Origin: Betaproteobacteria bacterium
Lineage (GTDB): Bacteria > Pseudomonadota > Gammaproteobacteria > Burkholderiales > Burkholderiaceae_E
Assembly (NCBI GenBank): GCA_018970865.1
Contig: JAGWVN010000014.1
Span: forward strand, 1-52,701
DNA length: 52,701 bases
Direction of reading: 5' to 3'
Position numbers and translations under genes: made by a program. Shown piece after piece: positions 8,980-19,474 of the stretch (its first letter is position 1; each line of letters opens with the position of its first letter). The notes beneath the pieces were generated by a model. The model made no database searches. It saw only the letters and a list, made by a program, of their open reading frames with translations, and was not told the origin of the DNA.

Positions 8980-10699
8980 GTGTTCACCCTGTGCGGCACG
9001 GGCATCGGTGGCGGCATCGTCATCGGCCGTGCGCGCGTGCTCGAGTCGCGCCGCTTCGATATCGCGCGCTACCGGGTCGCCGAGGAGCTGCGCGACGCCG
9101 AGCAGGCCCGCCTGCGGCGCGCCCTGGGCGAGGTCAAGGCCGACCTTGCCGCGCTGGCCGACGAGCTGCCGCCCGAGGCTCCGCCCGAGGCGCGGGCGCT
9201 GCTCGAGGTGCATTCCATGATCCTCGACGACCCCTCGCTCGCCGAGGCCGCGCTCACCCTGGTGCAGGCGCAGGGCTGGAACGCCGAGTGGGCGCTCTCG
9301 CACCAGGCCGATGAGCTCGCGGAGCAGTTTGCCGGCTTCGAAGACCCCTACCTGCGCGAGCGCGGCCGCGATGTGCAGCAGGTGACCGATCGCGCGCTCA
9401 AGGCGCTGGCCGGCATGCGCGCCAGGCATGGCGCGGGCGAGCCGGCCATCTATGTGGCCTCCGACATCGCGCCCGGCGACATGCTGGCGCTGAAGTCGGC
9501 GCTGGGCTTTGCCATCGACCTCGGCGGCACCACCTCGCATACCGCCATTCTGGCGCGCAGCATGAACCTGCCGGCGGTGGTCGGCCTGGGCAGCGCCAGC
9601 GAACTCATCGAGGACGACGACTGGCTGGTGCTCGACGGCGAGGCCGGGGTGGTCATCGTCGCGCCCGACGAGCCGCTGCTGGCCGAGTACCGGCGCCGGC
9701 AGGCCGCCGACCTTGCCGAGCGCGAGAAGCTGCTCGGTCTGGTTTCGGTGCCGGGCGACACCCGCGACGGCACCCGCGTCGAGCTGCACGCGAACATCGA
9801 GCTGCCCGAGGAGGCGCAGCAGGCCCGCGACCTCGGCGCCGACGGCATCGGACTGTTCCGCTCCGAGTTCCTGTTCATGAACCGGCGCGACCTGCCCGCC
9901 GAAGACGAGCAGTACGAGGCCTACCGCGCCGCCGTGCTGGCCATGCGCGGCAAGCCGGTGACCATCCGCACCCTCGACATCGGCGCCGACAAGGCGCTCG
10001 AGCCGCCCACCGCCGGCCTGTCGCCCAATCCGGCGCTCGGGCAGCGCGCCATCCGCTTCTGCCTGGCCGAGCCCGAGATGTTCCTCGCGCAGCTGCGGGC
10101 CATCCTGCGCGCCGCCGAACACGGGCCGGTGCGTCTGCTGATCCCCATGCTCGCGCACCGGCACGAGATCGACCACTCCCTGGCGATGATCGCGCAGGCC
10201 CGCGAGCAGCTGCGCGAGCGCGGCCAGCACGAGGGCGCCGGCGTGCCGGTGGGCGGCATGATCGAGGTGCCGGCCGCGGCGCTGTCGGCGCGGCTCTTCC
10301 TCAGCCGCCTGGACTTCCTGTCGATCGGCACCAACGATCTCATCCAGTACACCCTGGCGATCGACCGCGCCGACCACACCGTGGCGCCGCTCTACGATCC
10401 CTTCCACCCGGCGGTGCTGCGGCTGATCGCCATGACCATCCGCGAGGCGCGGCGGGCGGGCAAGCCGGTGTCGGTATGCGGCGAGATGGCCGGCGAGGTG
10501 GACGCCACCCGCTTGCTGCTCGGCATGGGCCTGCAGCAGTTTTCGATGCACACCGCCAGTCTGCTGCCGGTCAAGCGCGAGGTGCTGCAGTCAGATACCC
10601 GCTGGCTGGCGCCGCGGGTGGCGCGTCTGCTGCGCTCCGACGACCCCACTCGGGTGAGCTCGGCGATCCGCCGTCTGCGCGAGAACGGTCCGATCGGGC

Positions 10700-10719
<20 letters not shown>
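8980..10719 (+). CDS. ptsI: PTS enzyme I (phosphoenolpyruvate-protein phosphotransferase)
   Basis: The 579-residue enzyme transfers phosphate from PEP to HPr. The phosphohistidine motif GGTTSHTAILARSM is near residue 185. The PEP-binding domain shows GADGIGLFRSEFLFM near residue 287 and the active cysteine region VSVCGEMAGE near residue 500. Translation starts at a GTG directly after the ptsH stop codon. The 3' end overlaps the convergent diguanylate cyclase gene by 20 bp. With EIIA-Man and HPr it makes a three-gene phosphorelay. Confidence 0.95.
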
Positions 10720-11782
<1,063 letters not shown>

Positions 11783-11890
11783 GGGCAGGGCGGGATGATA
11801 CCGGCCTCGGATTCCTGCCGGGCACAGCCGGTTTCCGGTATCGGTCGTCCGGTCGGTCGGCCGGTTGGCCGCCCGGGCCTGGGGCCGGCC

Positions 11891-12193
11891 TCAGCCGCGC
11901 CAGCGGATCCGCAGGTCGATCGCGTGGGCCACGCCGGCGGCCATCAGGCAGGCCACCAGCCAGGGCCAGGGGGCGCCCGCCACCACCGCGCGCAGCGCGG
12001 CCATGAGGGTGAGTCCGCTGGCCATCGTGCTCAGCAGCGGCCGCGGCGCGATGCCGCGCCCGCTGACGCGGCGCCAGGCGAGCAGGGCCAGGGTCTCGAG
12101 CAGGGTGAAGGCGATCACCGCGTCGACCAGCATCAGGGCATCGGGCGTGCCCGCCATGGCCAGCAGGCCGCCCGGCCCGGCGGGTGAGGCCAT
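11891..12193 (-). CDS. Small membrane protein at the end of the bchG-pucC-bchP operon, unknown
   Basis: The 100-residue protein has about three hydrophobic helices (residues 20-40, 52-73, 76-95) with an Arg-rich loop (WRRVSGRG) between the first two and a basic C-terminus (RIRWRG). Its ATG is 5 bp from the bchP stop, and bchP is 1 bp from the pucC-like gene, so it is almost surely the last gene of that operon. I recognise no family. A role in bacteriochlorophyll phytylation or antenna assembly is inferred from context only. Confidence 0.65.
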   Translation of the reverse strand: MASPAGPGGLLAMAGTPDALMLVDAVIAFTLLETLALLAWRRVSGRGIAPRPLLSTMASGLTLMAALRAVVAGAPWPWLVACLMAAGVAHAIDLRIRWRG

Positions 12194-12198
12194 GCCGC

Positions 12199-13428
12199 TC
12201 AGACCCGCGCCAGCCCGAGCAGGTGGGCCATGTCCTTCAGGAAGATGCGCACATGGGCGATCGGCTTGCGGCGCACCAGCTCCTTGTTCATGTACGACTC
12301 GAAGGTGAGCTGCTGCACATCCTTGTCGCGGCAGATGCTCACGAAGCGCTCGCGACGCGCGTCGCTCGAGTACCAGAAGCGCTGCATGATGCCCAGCACC
12401 CAGAACACCTTGCCGTGGGCGCGCATGAAGCGCCGTCGCGCGCCGGCCAGCGCGCGGGCGTCGCCGCTGCGCAGCAGTTCGTCGACCGCATCGGCGGCGA
12501 GGCTGCCGCCGACCATCGCGTAGTAGATCCCCTCGCCGGAGGCGGGCGCGACCACGCCCGCGGCGTCACCGGCGAGCACCACATCGCGGCCGTTGTCCCA
12601 GCGCCGCAGCGGCTTCATGGGCAGCGGCGCGCCTTCGCGGCGCAGGGTGGGCGCGTCGGCCAGGCCTGCCGCTTCGCGCAGGCGCCCCACCGCGTTGCGC
12701 AGCGAGAAGCCCTTGTCGGCGCTGCCCGTGCCCACCGAGAGGGTGTTGCCGTGGGGAAAGACCCAGCCGTAGAAGTCGGGCGAGAGCGAGCCCTGGTACC
12801 AGACATCGCAGCGCGAGCCATCGTAGCCCGCGGGCGGCCGGGCCGGCGCGGCGATGATCTCGTGGTAGGCGAACACATAGCGGGTGTTCTCGGCGCCCGG
12901 CACGGCCTGACGCGCCACGCCCGACTTCGCGCCATCGGCCCCGATGATGGTGCGGGCCCGTACCCGGGCCGGCACGCCCTCGCCGGGGCGCAGGCGCTCG
13001 CGGTGCTGGTAGTGCACCACGGCCATGCCGTCGGGGTCGCGCTCGATGCGCTCGAACTGTCCGGTGCGGCGCACCGCGCCGGCGGTGGCGGCGCGCTGGC
13101 GCAGCCACTCGTCGAACTGGTCGCGGTCGACCATGCCCACGAAGCCGTTCTCGATGGGAATGTCGACATGGGCCGAGCGCGGCGAGACCATGCGCGCCGA
13201 GGTGGCCCGCGCCACGAGCTGGGAGTCGGGGATGGCGTAGTCGCGGATCAGCCGCGGCGGGATCGCGCCGCCGCAGGGCTTGATGCGCCCGGCGCGATCG
13301 AGCAGCAGCACCTTGCGGCCCTTGCTGGCGAGCTCCTGCGCGGCCGTGGCGCCGGCCGGGCCGCCGCCCACCACCACCACATCGAAGGTTTCGTCGGCCG
13401 GGGGCGCCGTGTGTCCGGTTCCGGGCAT
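12199..13428 (-). CDS. bchP: Geranylgeranyl reductase BchP
   Basis: The 409-residue flavoprotein reduces the geranylgeranyl tail of bacteriochlorophyll to phytyl. The FAD-binding Rossmann motif VVVVGGGPAGATAAQEL is at about residues 17-33. The second FAD motif VVLAGDAAGVVAPASGEGI is near residue 285, and the family segment CGGAIPPRLI near residue 52. I chose ATG 13428 because AAAGGGG lies just upstream and because the pucC-like stop codon is one base away. A longer reading to 13599 would overlap pucC by 170 bp. It works with BchG, encoded two genes upstream. Confidence 0.93.
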   Translation of the reverse strand: MPGTGHTAPPADETFDVVVVGGGPAGATAAQELASKGRKVLLLDRAGRIKPCGGAIPPRLIRDYAIPDSQLVARATSARMVSPRSAHVDIPIENGFVGMVDRDQFDEWLRQRAATAGAVRRTGQFERIERDPDGMAVVHYQHRERLRPGEGVPARVRARTIIGADGAKSGVARQAVPGAENTRYVFAYHEIIAAPARPPAGYDGSRCDVWYQGSLSPDFYGWVFPHGNTLSVGTGSADKGFSLRNAVGRLREAAGLADAPTLRREGAPLPMKPLRRWDNGRDVVLAGDAAGVVAPASGEGIYYAMVGGSLAADAVDELLRSGDARALAGARRRFMRAHGKVFWVLGIMQRFWYSSDARRERFVSICRDKDVQQLTFESYMNKELVRRKPIAHVRIFLKDMAHLLGLARV

Positions 13429-13429
13429 G

Positions 13430-14803
13430 TCAGCCCCTTTCAAGCGGGGCAACCCGCAGATCGCCGACCCGGGGGCCGACGGGCCGGCCGGAATCGGCCG
13501 GGTCGATGCGGAATTCGCCGCTGTCGGCGCGGCCGATGCGGGCGGCGAGCACGGCGGAGGCCACGAACAGCAGCCCCTCCAGCGCGAAGACCGAGGCATA
13601 GGCCCAGCCGGTGGTGCTGATCAGCCAGCGGGCGAGGTCGCTGGCGGCCGCGCCGGCCAGCCCGCCGATGCCGAAGGCCAGCGCCTGCGCCGCGCCCCAC
13701 AGGCCCATGCGCACGCCTTCGCGGCGGGCATGACCCTCGCCGGCCAGGCGCATCATGGAGGCGATGGCGGCGATCGCGAAGGCGCCGTTGGCCACGCCCA
13801 GCGCGAAGACATTGGCCCGCAGCGGCCACTCGCCCTCGCTCAGCCCGGCGCCGGCCAGTCCGACCAGGGTGAGCGCCGAGGCGAGGCAGCCGCCGATGGT
13901 CCAGGCCCGCAGCGTGCCGAGCTGCCGCCCGGCCAGCCGGCTGCCGGCGAAGGCCGCGAGCAGCATGCCGGCGAACGCGCCGCCGTGCTGCAGGCCGGCG
14001 AGCTGGGTGGACTCGCCGGGCGTGTAGCCGAAGACCGCGCCGGCGAAGGGCTCGAGGATGAGGTCCTGGGCGCTGTAGGCCAGCATCGACACGAACACGA
14101 AGACCGTGAAGCGGCGCGCCTGGGGCTCGGCCCAGACCTCGGCCAGCGCCTCGCGAAAGCGTGGCCGCGGCTCGCCGGGCGCAGCGCCGGCTGCGGCCTC
14201 GGCGCGGCCCTCGAGCCGGTAGAGCGCGACCAGGCTGAGCAGCACGGCGCACAGCGCGACCACGCCGGTGACCGCGATCAGCCGCTGCGGCGAGTAGGGA
14301 TCGAGCAGGCGCCCGGCCACCCCGGCCGTGACCGCGAAGCCCATGATCATCATCAGCCAGACGATGGTGGCCGCGGCCGCGCGCCGCGGTTCGGGCACCC
14401 GCTTGGCGAGCAGCACCAGCAGCGAGGTGCCGGCCGCGCTCACGCCCACGCCGATGACGGCGAAGGCCAGCACCGCGGCCAGCGTGCCGGCCATCGGTTG
14501 CTCGGCCATCAGCGCGGTGGCCCCGGCCGCGGCCACGCCGCCCAGCGCCAGCACCGCCATGCCGCCGGCGATCCAGGGCGTGCGCCGGCCGCCGACATCG
14601 GAGCCGAAGCCCATGCGCGGCCGCAGCCCCTGCATGGCGTAGTGCACGCCCACCAGCAACCCGGGCAGCAGCGCCGGCAGGGCGAGCTCGACCACCATCA
14701 CGCGGTTGAGCGTGGAGGTGGTGAGCACCACGATCGCGCCCAGCGACATCTGGACCAGGCCCAGGCGGACGATGGCCCACCAGCCGAACGGCACACCGCT
14801 CAT
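13430..14803 (-). CDS. PucC/LhaA-family major facilitator (BCD family)
   Basis: A 457-residue protein with about 12 membrane helices of the PucC/LhaA/BCD group. It has the family signatures TSTLNRVMVVEL (residues 28-39) and GLRPRMGFGSDVGGRRTPWI (59-78). Relatives assemble light-harvesting complexes or deliver bacteriochlorophyll to them. The position between bchG and bchP matches the ORF428-type gene of other purple bacteria, which is distinct from lhaA; the second copy here, at 29480, is the lhaA one. It starts just after the bchG stop. Confidence 0.88.
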   Translation of the reverse strand: MSGVPFGWWAIVRLGLVQMSLGAIVVLTTSTLNRVMVVELALPALLPGLLVGVHYAMQGLRPRMGFGSDVGGRRTPWIAGGMAVLALGGVAAAGATALMAEQPMAGTLAAVLAFAVIGVGVSAAGTSLLVLLAKRVPEPRRAAAATIVWLMMIMGFAVTAGVAGRLLDPYSPQRLIAVTGVVALCAVLLSLVALYRLEGRAEAAAGAAPGEPRPRFREALAEVWAEPQARRFTVFVFVSMLAYSAQDLILEPFAGAVFGYTPGESTQLAGLQHGGAFAGMLLAAFAGSRLAGRQLGTLRAWTIGGCLASALTLVGLAGAGLSEGEWPLRANVFALGVANGAFAIAAIASMMRLAGEGHARREGVRMGLWGAAQALAFGIGGLAGAAASDLARWLISTTGWAYASVFALEGLLFVASAVLAARIGRADSGEFRIDPADSGRPVGPRVGDLRVAPLERG

Positions 14804-14804
14804 G

Positions 14805-15689
14805 TCAGCTTCCTCCGAGGGAGCGCAGCGCGAAGGCGCTGACCATCATGCCGGCGACGAAGAGCGGCACGCCGAACCCGCTGTAGGGCAGGGCCCGCCG
14901 GCTGGGCGAGGCGACGAACCAGCGCATCAGCGCCCCCTGGGCGAGCAGCAGCGCGGCCACCCCGGCGGCATGCGCCGGCTGCTCCCAGGACAGCAGCAGG
15001 CCGATCACCGCGACCTGCGGCAGGGCCATGGTCCAGCAGGCCACCCGCGCCGCGCGGTCGATGCCCAGGCGCACCGGCAGCGAGCCCACGCCCATGCGCC
15101 GGTCGCCTTCCACCGACTTGAAGTCGTTCAGGGTCATGATGCCGTGCGCCCCCAGGCTGTAGAGCGCGGCCAGACCGAGCGAGCGGGCATCGGGAATGGT
15201 GCCGCCGGCCATCACCGCCGCACCGGTGACCCAGGCCAGGCCCTCGTAGCACAGACCGCAGGCGGCATTGCCCAGCCAGCCATTGAGCTTCAGCCGGATG
15301 GGCGGGGCGCTGTAGGCCCAGGCCAGGGCGAGACCGACCAGGGCTGCGCCGAAGCCCCAGGGGCCGAGCGTGCTGGCCACGACCAGCGAGAGCAGGCTCC
15401 AGCCGATGGCGATGTACAGGCCCCAGCGACCGGGCATCCGGCCCGAGGGGATCGGCCGATGCGGCTCGTTGATGGCGTCGACATGGCGATCGAACCAGTC
15501 GTTGACGGCCTGGCTGGTGGCGCAGACCAGCGGCCCGGCCAGCAGCACTCCCACCAGCACCATCGGCCAGCGCTCCACCGGCGACGCGCCCGAGGCCACC
15601 ACCCCGCAGGCGAAGGCCCACATCGGCGGAAACCAGGTGATCGGCTTGAGCAGCTCGGTGACGGTGGACAGCGCGGGCCGGGGCATCAT
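14805..15689 (-). CDS. bchG: Bacteriochlorophyll synthase BchG
   Basis: The 294-residue UbiA-type prenyltransferase esterifies bacteriochlorophyllide a with geranylgeranyl or phytyl diphosphate in the membrane. The first Asp-rich motif NDWFDRHVDAINEPHRPI is near residues 62-79, and the second, LNDFKSVEGD, near 185. About eight or nine helices are visible. I chose ATG 15689 (AGGGG about 9 bases upstream). A TTG start 12 codons earlier is possible. It lies 39 bp after crtD and is followed by the pucC-like gene and bchP. Confidence 0.93.
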   Translation of the reverse strand: MMPRPALSTVTELLKPITWFPPMWAFACGVVASGASPVERWPMVLVGVLLAGPLVCATSQAVNDWFDRHVDAINEPHRPIPSGRMPGRWGLYIAIGWSLLSLVVASTLGPWGFGAALVGLALAWAYSAPPIRLKLNGWLGNAACGLCYEGLAWVTGAAVMAGGTIPDARSLGLAALYSLGAHGIMTLNDFKSVEGDRRMGVGSLPVRLGIDRAARVACWTMALPQVAVIGLLLSWEQPAHAAGVAALLLAQGALMRWFVASPSRRALPYSGFGVPLFVAGMMVSAFALRSLGGS

Positions 15690-15728
15690 CGCAGTCTGCC
15701 CCTGACACTGCAAGGCGTCAATCAATCC

Positions 15729-17243
15729 TTACAGGAGGCGGGTCTTGGCGGAACCCTCGAGGCCGGCGAGCAGGGCGCGGGCCGCCAGCCGGCCCGACAG
15801 GGTGGCCATCGGCACGCCGGGCCCGGGATGCACGCTGCCGCCGGCCAGCCACAGGCCGGGAATCCGGCTGGCCGAGCCCGGCCGCGCGAACGGCGTCATC
15901 CAGCCGTGGGAGGCGCGGCCGTAGAGCGCGCCCCCGGTGGCCGGGAACAGGCGCTCGAAGTCGGCCGGCGTGGTGACCACGGTGTTGGCGGCGCTGCGCG
16001 CGATCCGCAGCCCGCAGCGCTCGAGCAGGCCGAAGGCGCGCCCGGCGCAGGCCTCGACCTCGGGCGCGTCGAAGGCGCGCCGGTCGCCCACCGGCGGCGC
16101 GTTCACCAGGCAGAGCAGCCGCTCGCCGGCTGCGGCCGGCGCCGCGTCATGGTCGAGCCGGTCCTGGGCGCAGAGATACACCGTGGGCCGCGCTGGCAGC
16201 CGGCCCTGCCCGAAGACATCGCTGAACTCGCTGGCGTAGTCCTGATCGAAGAAGACATTGTGGTGCAGCAGCGGAAAGCCCTCGGTTGGCGCGTGCATCG
16301 ACCAGGTCAGGGCCGACAGCGAACGGGCGCCTGGCGGCACCGGCCGCGCGGCCGGCCGCACCGTCTCGCCGAGCAGGCCGCCGGCCAGCGCGCCGACATC
16401 GCCGTTGAATACCACCGAGTCGGCGGCGATGCGCTCGCCGCCGGCCAGCACCACGCCGCGCACCCGCCCGCCCTCCAGGAGGATGCGCTCGCAGTGCGCC
16501 TGGCAGCGGATGCGCGCGCCGTGGCGTTGCGCCAGTTCGGCCAGGGCGCGGGCCAGCGCGATCATGCCGCCGCGCACCGCCCAGACCCCGTCCATCTCGA
16601 CCTGGGCCACCAGCATGAGCGTGGCCGGCGCGCGCATCGGCGAGCCGCCGCAGTAGGTGGCGTAGCGGCCGAAGAGCTGCTGCAGGCGCGGATCGTGGAA
16701 GTGCCGGGCGAGCGAGCGCCAGAGCGTCTGCAGCGGCCCGAGCCGCCACAGCGTGGCCAGGCCCGCCGGGCCGAGCGCGCGGGTGAGCCCGGTCAGCGTG
16801 GGCCGCGCCGAGCGGATGTACGGGCCCTCCAGGGCGCGATAGACCGTGGCTGCCTGCTCGCAGAAGGCGAGGAAGCGGCGGGCCTCCTGCGGGCCGCTGA
16901 ATTCGCCGATCGCCTCGGCCGAGCGGTCGCGGTCGGCGAACAGGTCGAGCCGCCCGCCCTCGCCCCAGGCATGGCGGGCGAGCACGCTCAGCGGGGTGAG
17001 CGCCAGCGCCTCGTCCAGCCGCACGCCGGCATCGGCGAACAGCGACTCGAACACCCAGCGCATGGTGAAGACCGTGGGGCCGCTGTCGATGCCGGCGCCC
17101 TGCGGATGCACCTGGCGCAGCTTGCCGCCGGGCTCGGCGGCGCGATCGAGCACCGTGACCGACAGGCCGCGACGGGCGAGATCGATGGCCGCGCTCAGCC
17201 CGGCCGCGCCCGCGCCGATCACCACGACACGGTGCTCAGCCAA
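15729..17243 (-). CDS. crtD: Hydroxyneurosporene/methoxyneurosporene 3,4-desaturase CrtD
   Basis: The 504-residue FAD-dependent carotenoid desaturase starts with the dinucleotide-binding motif VVVIGAGAAGLSAAIDLARRG. Its C-terminal CrtI-type signature, LWLAGGSVHPGPGVPMA, is near residue 470. It is shorter and more divergent than the CrtI at 34844. Its neighbours crtA and bchG and the single CrtI elsewhere point to CrtD, which introduces the C3-C4 double bond on the spheroidene route. Its start overlaps the crtA end by 8 bp. Confidence 0.88.
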   Translation of the reverse strand: MAEHRVVVIGAGAAGLSAAIDLARRGLSVTVLDRAAEPGGKLRQVHPQGAGIDSGPTVFTMRWVFESLFADAGVRLDEALALTPLSVLARHAWGEGGRLDLFADRDRSAEAIGEFSGPQEARRFLAFCEQAATVYRALEGPYIRSARPTLTGLTRALGPAGLATLWRLGPLQTLWRSLARHFHDPRLQQLFGRYATYCGGSPMRAPATLMLVAQVEMDGVWAVRGGMIALARALAELAQRHGARIRCQAHCERILLEGGRVRGVVLAGGERIAADSVVFNGDVGALAGGLLGETVRPAARPVPPGARSLSALTWSMHAPTEGFPLLHHNVFFDQDYASEFSDVFGQGRLPARPTVYLCAQDRLDHDAAPAAAGERLLCLVNAPPVGDRRAFDAPEVEACAGRAFGLLERCGLRIARSAANTVVTTPADFERLFPATGGALYGRASHGWMTPFARPGSASRIPGLWLAGGSVHPGPGVPMATLSGRLAARALLAGLEGSAKTRLL

Positions 17244-17982
17244 GCGCGCGACCCTGCCAGTGGCCCTCCAGCCGTTCGGGCACGAAGCGCACGAACATCG
17301 ACTCGGAGAAGAAGCCGCGCTCGGCCGCGGCGCGGATGGCCGCCTGATGCGCGCCCTGGCGCGCGTAATCGTTCATGTCGGCCACGCTGTCCCAGAGGCT
17401 GAAGGTGGCCTGGCGCAGCAGCGGCGCCTCGCCCACGCCCACCGCCAGGCGGCAGCCGCGCACGCCGGTGAGCGCGCGCTCGGCGGCCGGCTCCATGCCC
17501 CAGAAGGCCGCGGCCCGGCTCGGGCGGATGGAGGCGCGGGTGAGTGAGGCCACCGGCCCCACGGCCGGCGCCACCGTGGTGACCGGCAGCCGCATGCCCG
17601 ACCAGCTGCCGCGGCTCGACCAGGGATGCAGGCGCACGCAGAAGTGGTCGCCGGCGCGCTGGCGCCAGGCCTGCAGGGCGCCCCCGGGCGCGGTGAAGGC
17701 ATCGGCGCTGGCGGCGTCTTCGAAGACGCAGAACAGGCCGGTGATCGAGGCGCTGGGCTTCAGGCCGAAGCGGCCCTCGTGGCCGCTGCCCAGCACCTTG
17801 ACGAAGCGCAGCCCGCGCACGCCCCGCAGCGCGAATCGGCCGACCACGAAGCGCGACCAGCCCCACAGCCGCGAGCGCGGCGCGATGTCGAAGAGGCAGA
17901 AGAGCACCACCGGCGTCGGTCCGGCCGCCGAGGCGGCGGCGGTGTCGCGGGGGTGAGCGGCCTGCGGCGGCGACCGCTCCAT
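17236..17982 (-). CDS. crtA: Spheroidene monooxygenase CrtA
   Basis: The 248-residue protein should oxidise spheroidene to spheroidenone with O2. It shows the CrtA layout: an N-terminal VVLFCLFDI segment, GSGHEGRFGLKPSASITGLF around residues 64-83, an ASIRP-x-RA-x-AFWG segment near residue 145, and a C-terminal FSLWDSV...ESMFVRF. It lies 12 bp after ppsR and overlaps crtD. Its presence means that keto-carotenoids can be made under oxygen, which fits the oxygen-dependent cyclase AcsF in the same cluster. Confidence 0.88.
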   Translation of the reverse strand: MERSPPQAAHPRDTAAASAAGPTPVVLFCLFDIAPRSRLWGWSRFVVGRFALRGVRGLRFVKVLGSGHEGRFGLKPSASITGLFCVFEDAASADAFTAPGGALQAWRQRAGDHFCVRLHPWSSRGSWSGMRLPVTTVAPAVGPVASLTRASIRPSRAAAFWGMEPAAERALTGVRGCRLAVGVGEAPLLRQATFSLWDSVADMNDYARQGAHQAAIRAAAERGFFSESMFVRFVPERLEGHWQGRALG

Positions 17983-17994
17983 GGCCGGCGGCGG

Positions 17995-19413
17995 CTAGTG
18001 CCCGTCGCCGGCCTGAGGGTCGCCCAGGCCGTAGCGGCGCAGCTTCACATACAGGCTCTGGCGGGAGAGCCCGAGCATCTCGGCGGCCGCGGCGCGGTTG
18101 TCGCGGGTGAGCTGCAGCGCCGATTCGATGCACATCTGCTCGATGAGGTCGGTGGTCTCGCCGACGATGTCCTTGAGCGGCATCTGCCCGACCAGGTCGG
18201 CGAGCTGGCCCACCGACTGCGACAGCCGCGGATTGCCGGTGCCCTCGGGGCTCAGGCGCCGGCTGACATCGCGGATGGTGAAGCCCAGGCAGGCGAGCTT
18301 GCCGCCGTTGGCGGCGGCGGCCGAGACCTCCACCGAGGTCTCGTTGCCGAAGCGGCCGCGGATCACGGTGGGGAACAGGCGCACCGCTTCATTGCGCCGC
18401 AGGTTGGACATCAGCACGCCCAGGTCGACGCCCGAGCGGCCGAGCCAGCGGTCGAGGGGGTCGCCGACGGCCTGGTCGGTGGAGTCGAGCTCGGCCATCT
18501 CGGCAAAGCTGGTGTTGGCGTAGAGGATCTGCCCGCCCGGATCGGTGACCACCAGCGCGTCGGGCACGGCGTCGATCGCATGCATGACCGAGTTCTGGGT
18601 GCCCGAGGTCTGACAGGCGGCCGCGCCCGCGCCCACCGAGAGCCGCACCAGGAAGAGCACGCCGGCATCCGGGCGGAACACCGTGGCCGAGACCTCGACC
18701 GGGGTGGATTCGGGGCGGGCCAGCGCCAGCGCCAGCGGCTCGGCCTGCTTGCCGCTGCGTACGGTCTCGAGCAGCGAGAGCAGCGCCGGGCGGCCACCCG
18801 CCTCGACGCAGTCGGCCACCGGCCGGCCGACCAGGCGGCGCACGGTCTCGTCGAACAGGCGCGCTGCCGCGGGGTTGGCCTCGGTGACCCGCAAGGACCC
18901 GCCGTCGACCACCAGCACCGGCTCGGACACCACCTCGAAGAGCGCGCGGTAGCGCATCTCCATCTGGCGCAGCCGCGCGTAGTCGCGCTGCATGGCCTGC
19001 TGCGCGCTGACCAGCCGCTGCTGGATGGCGGTGAACTGGCGCAGGTCGCGTCCGATGGCGAGCATCTGCCCGGCCGTGCCCGCGCGCACGATGGAGTACA
19101 GCACCGGCATGGAATCGCCGCGGTTGCCCGGGTGGTTGATGTGACGCCAGCGCGGCTTGGCTGTGGCGTCGGTGCCCTTGAGCAGCGCCTCGACCTTGGG
19201 CCGGCTCTCGATGGTGACGGTGTCGAGCCAGGGCCGGCCGATCCAGTCGGGGCTGACCAGCTCGGCAAGGTCCTGGCTGGCCACCGAGACATCGCGGATG
19301 ACGCCCTGGTTGTCGAGCAGCAGCGCGACATCAGCCGCCGCGGCGATCAGCGAGGCGGTGTCGGCCGGGCGCAGACCGGCGATGGTCTGGTCCACCGGGC
19401 GGGCTTGGCTCAC
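17995..19413 (-). CDS. ppsR: Photosynthesis gene repressor PpsR/CrtJ
   Basis: This 472-residue regulator represses bch, crt and puc-type genes under oxygen by binding TGT-N12-ACA. It has an N-terminal PAS-like region (about 15-125), a coiled linker (about 130-155), two further PAS domains (about 155-255 and 275-385), and a C-terminal Fis-type helix-turn-helix (about 436-460, with AAEMLGLSRQSLYVKLRRYG). Cysteines are at 202, 267, 375 and 428. Cys428, in the EQMCIESAL segment next to the HTH, corresponds to the redox-sensitive Cys424 of known PpsR/CrtJ. The start is a GTG with only a weak GAAAG upstream. The neighbouring ppaA gene encodes its likely partner. Confidence 0.93.
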   Translation of the reverse strand: MSQARPVDQTIAGLRPADTASLIAAAADVALLLDNQGVIRDVSVASQDLAELVSPDWIGRPWLDTVTIESRPKVEALLKGTDATAKPRWRHINHPGNRGDSMPVLYSIVRAGTAGQMLAIGRDLRQFTAIQQRLVSAQQAMQRDYARLRQMEMRYRALFEVVSEPVLVVDGGSLRVTEANPAAARLFDETVRRLVGRPVADCVEAGGRPALLSLLETVRSGKQAEPLALALARPESTPVEVSATVFRPDAGVLFLVRLSVGAGAAACQTSGTQNSVMHAIDAVPDALVVTDPGGQILYANTSFAEMAELDSTDQAVGDPLDRWLGRSGVDLGVLMSNLRRNEAVRLFPTVIRGRFGNETSVEVSAAAANGGKLACLGFTIRDVSRRLSPEGTGNPRLSQSVGQLADLVGQMPLKDIVGETTDLIEQMCIESALQLTRDNRAAAAEMLGLSRQSLYVKLRRYGLGDPQAGDGH

Positions 19414-19474
19414 AACGACTTTCGGGGGGAGGGGGTTGCGCGGGACGGACGGCGGCGGTCGGACGCGAACATGG

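Noticed and set aside
11783-11890. Short GGTCGG/GGCCGG repeats before the small membrane gene
   Set aside because: The run is short and irregular and looks like high-G+C sequence bias rather than a mobile element border or attachment site.
14706-17402. A plus-strand 898-codon open frame opposite bchG, crtD and part of crtA
   Set aside because: Three convincing minus-strand genes occupy the same DNA; the product is Gln/His/Arg/Gly-rich noise.
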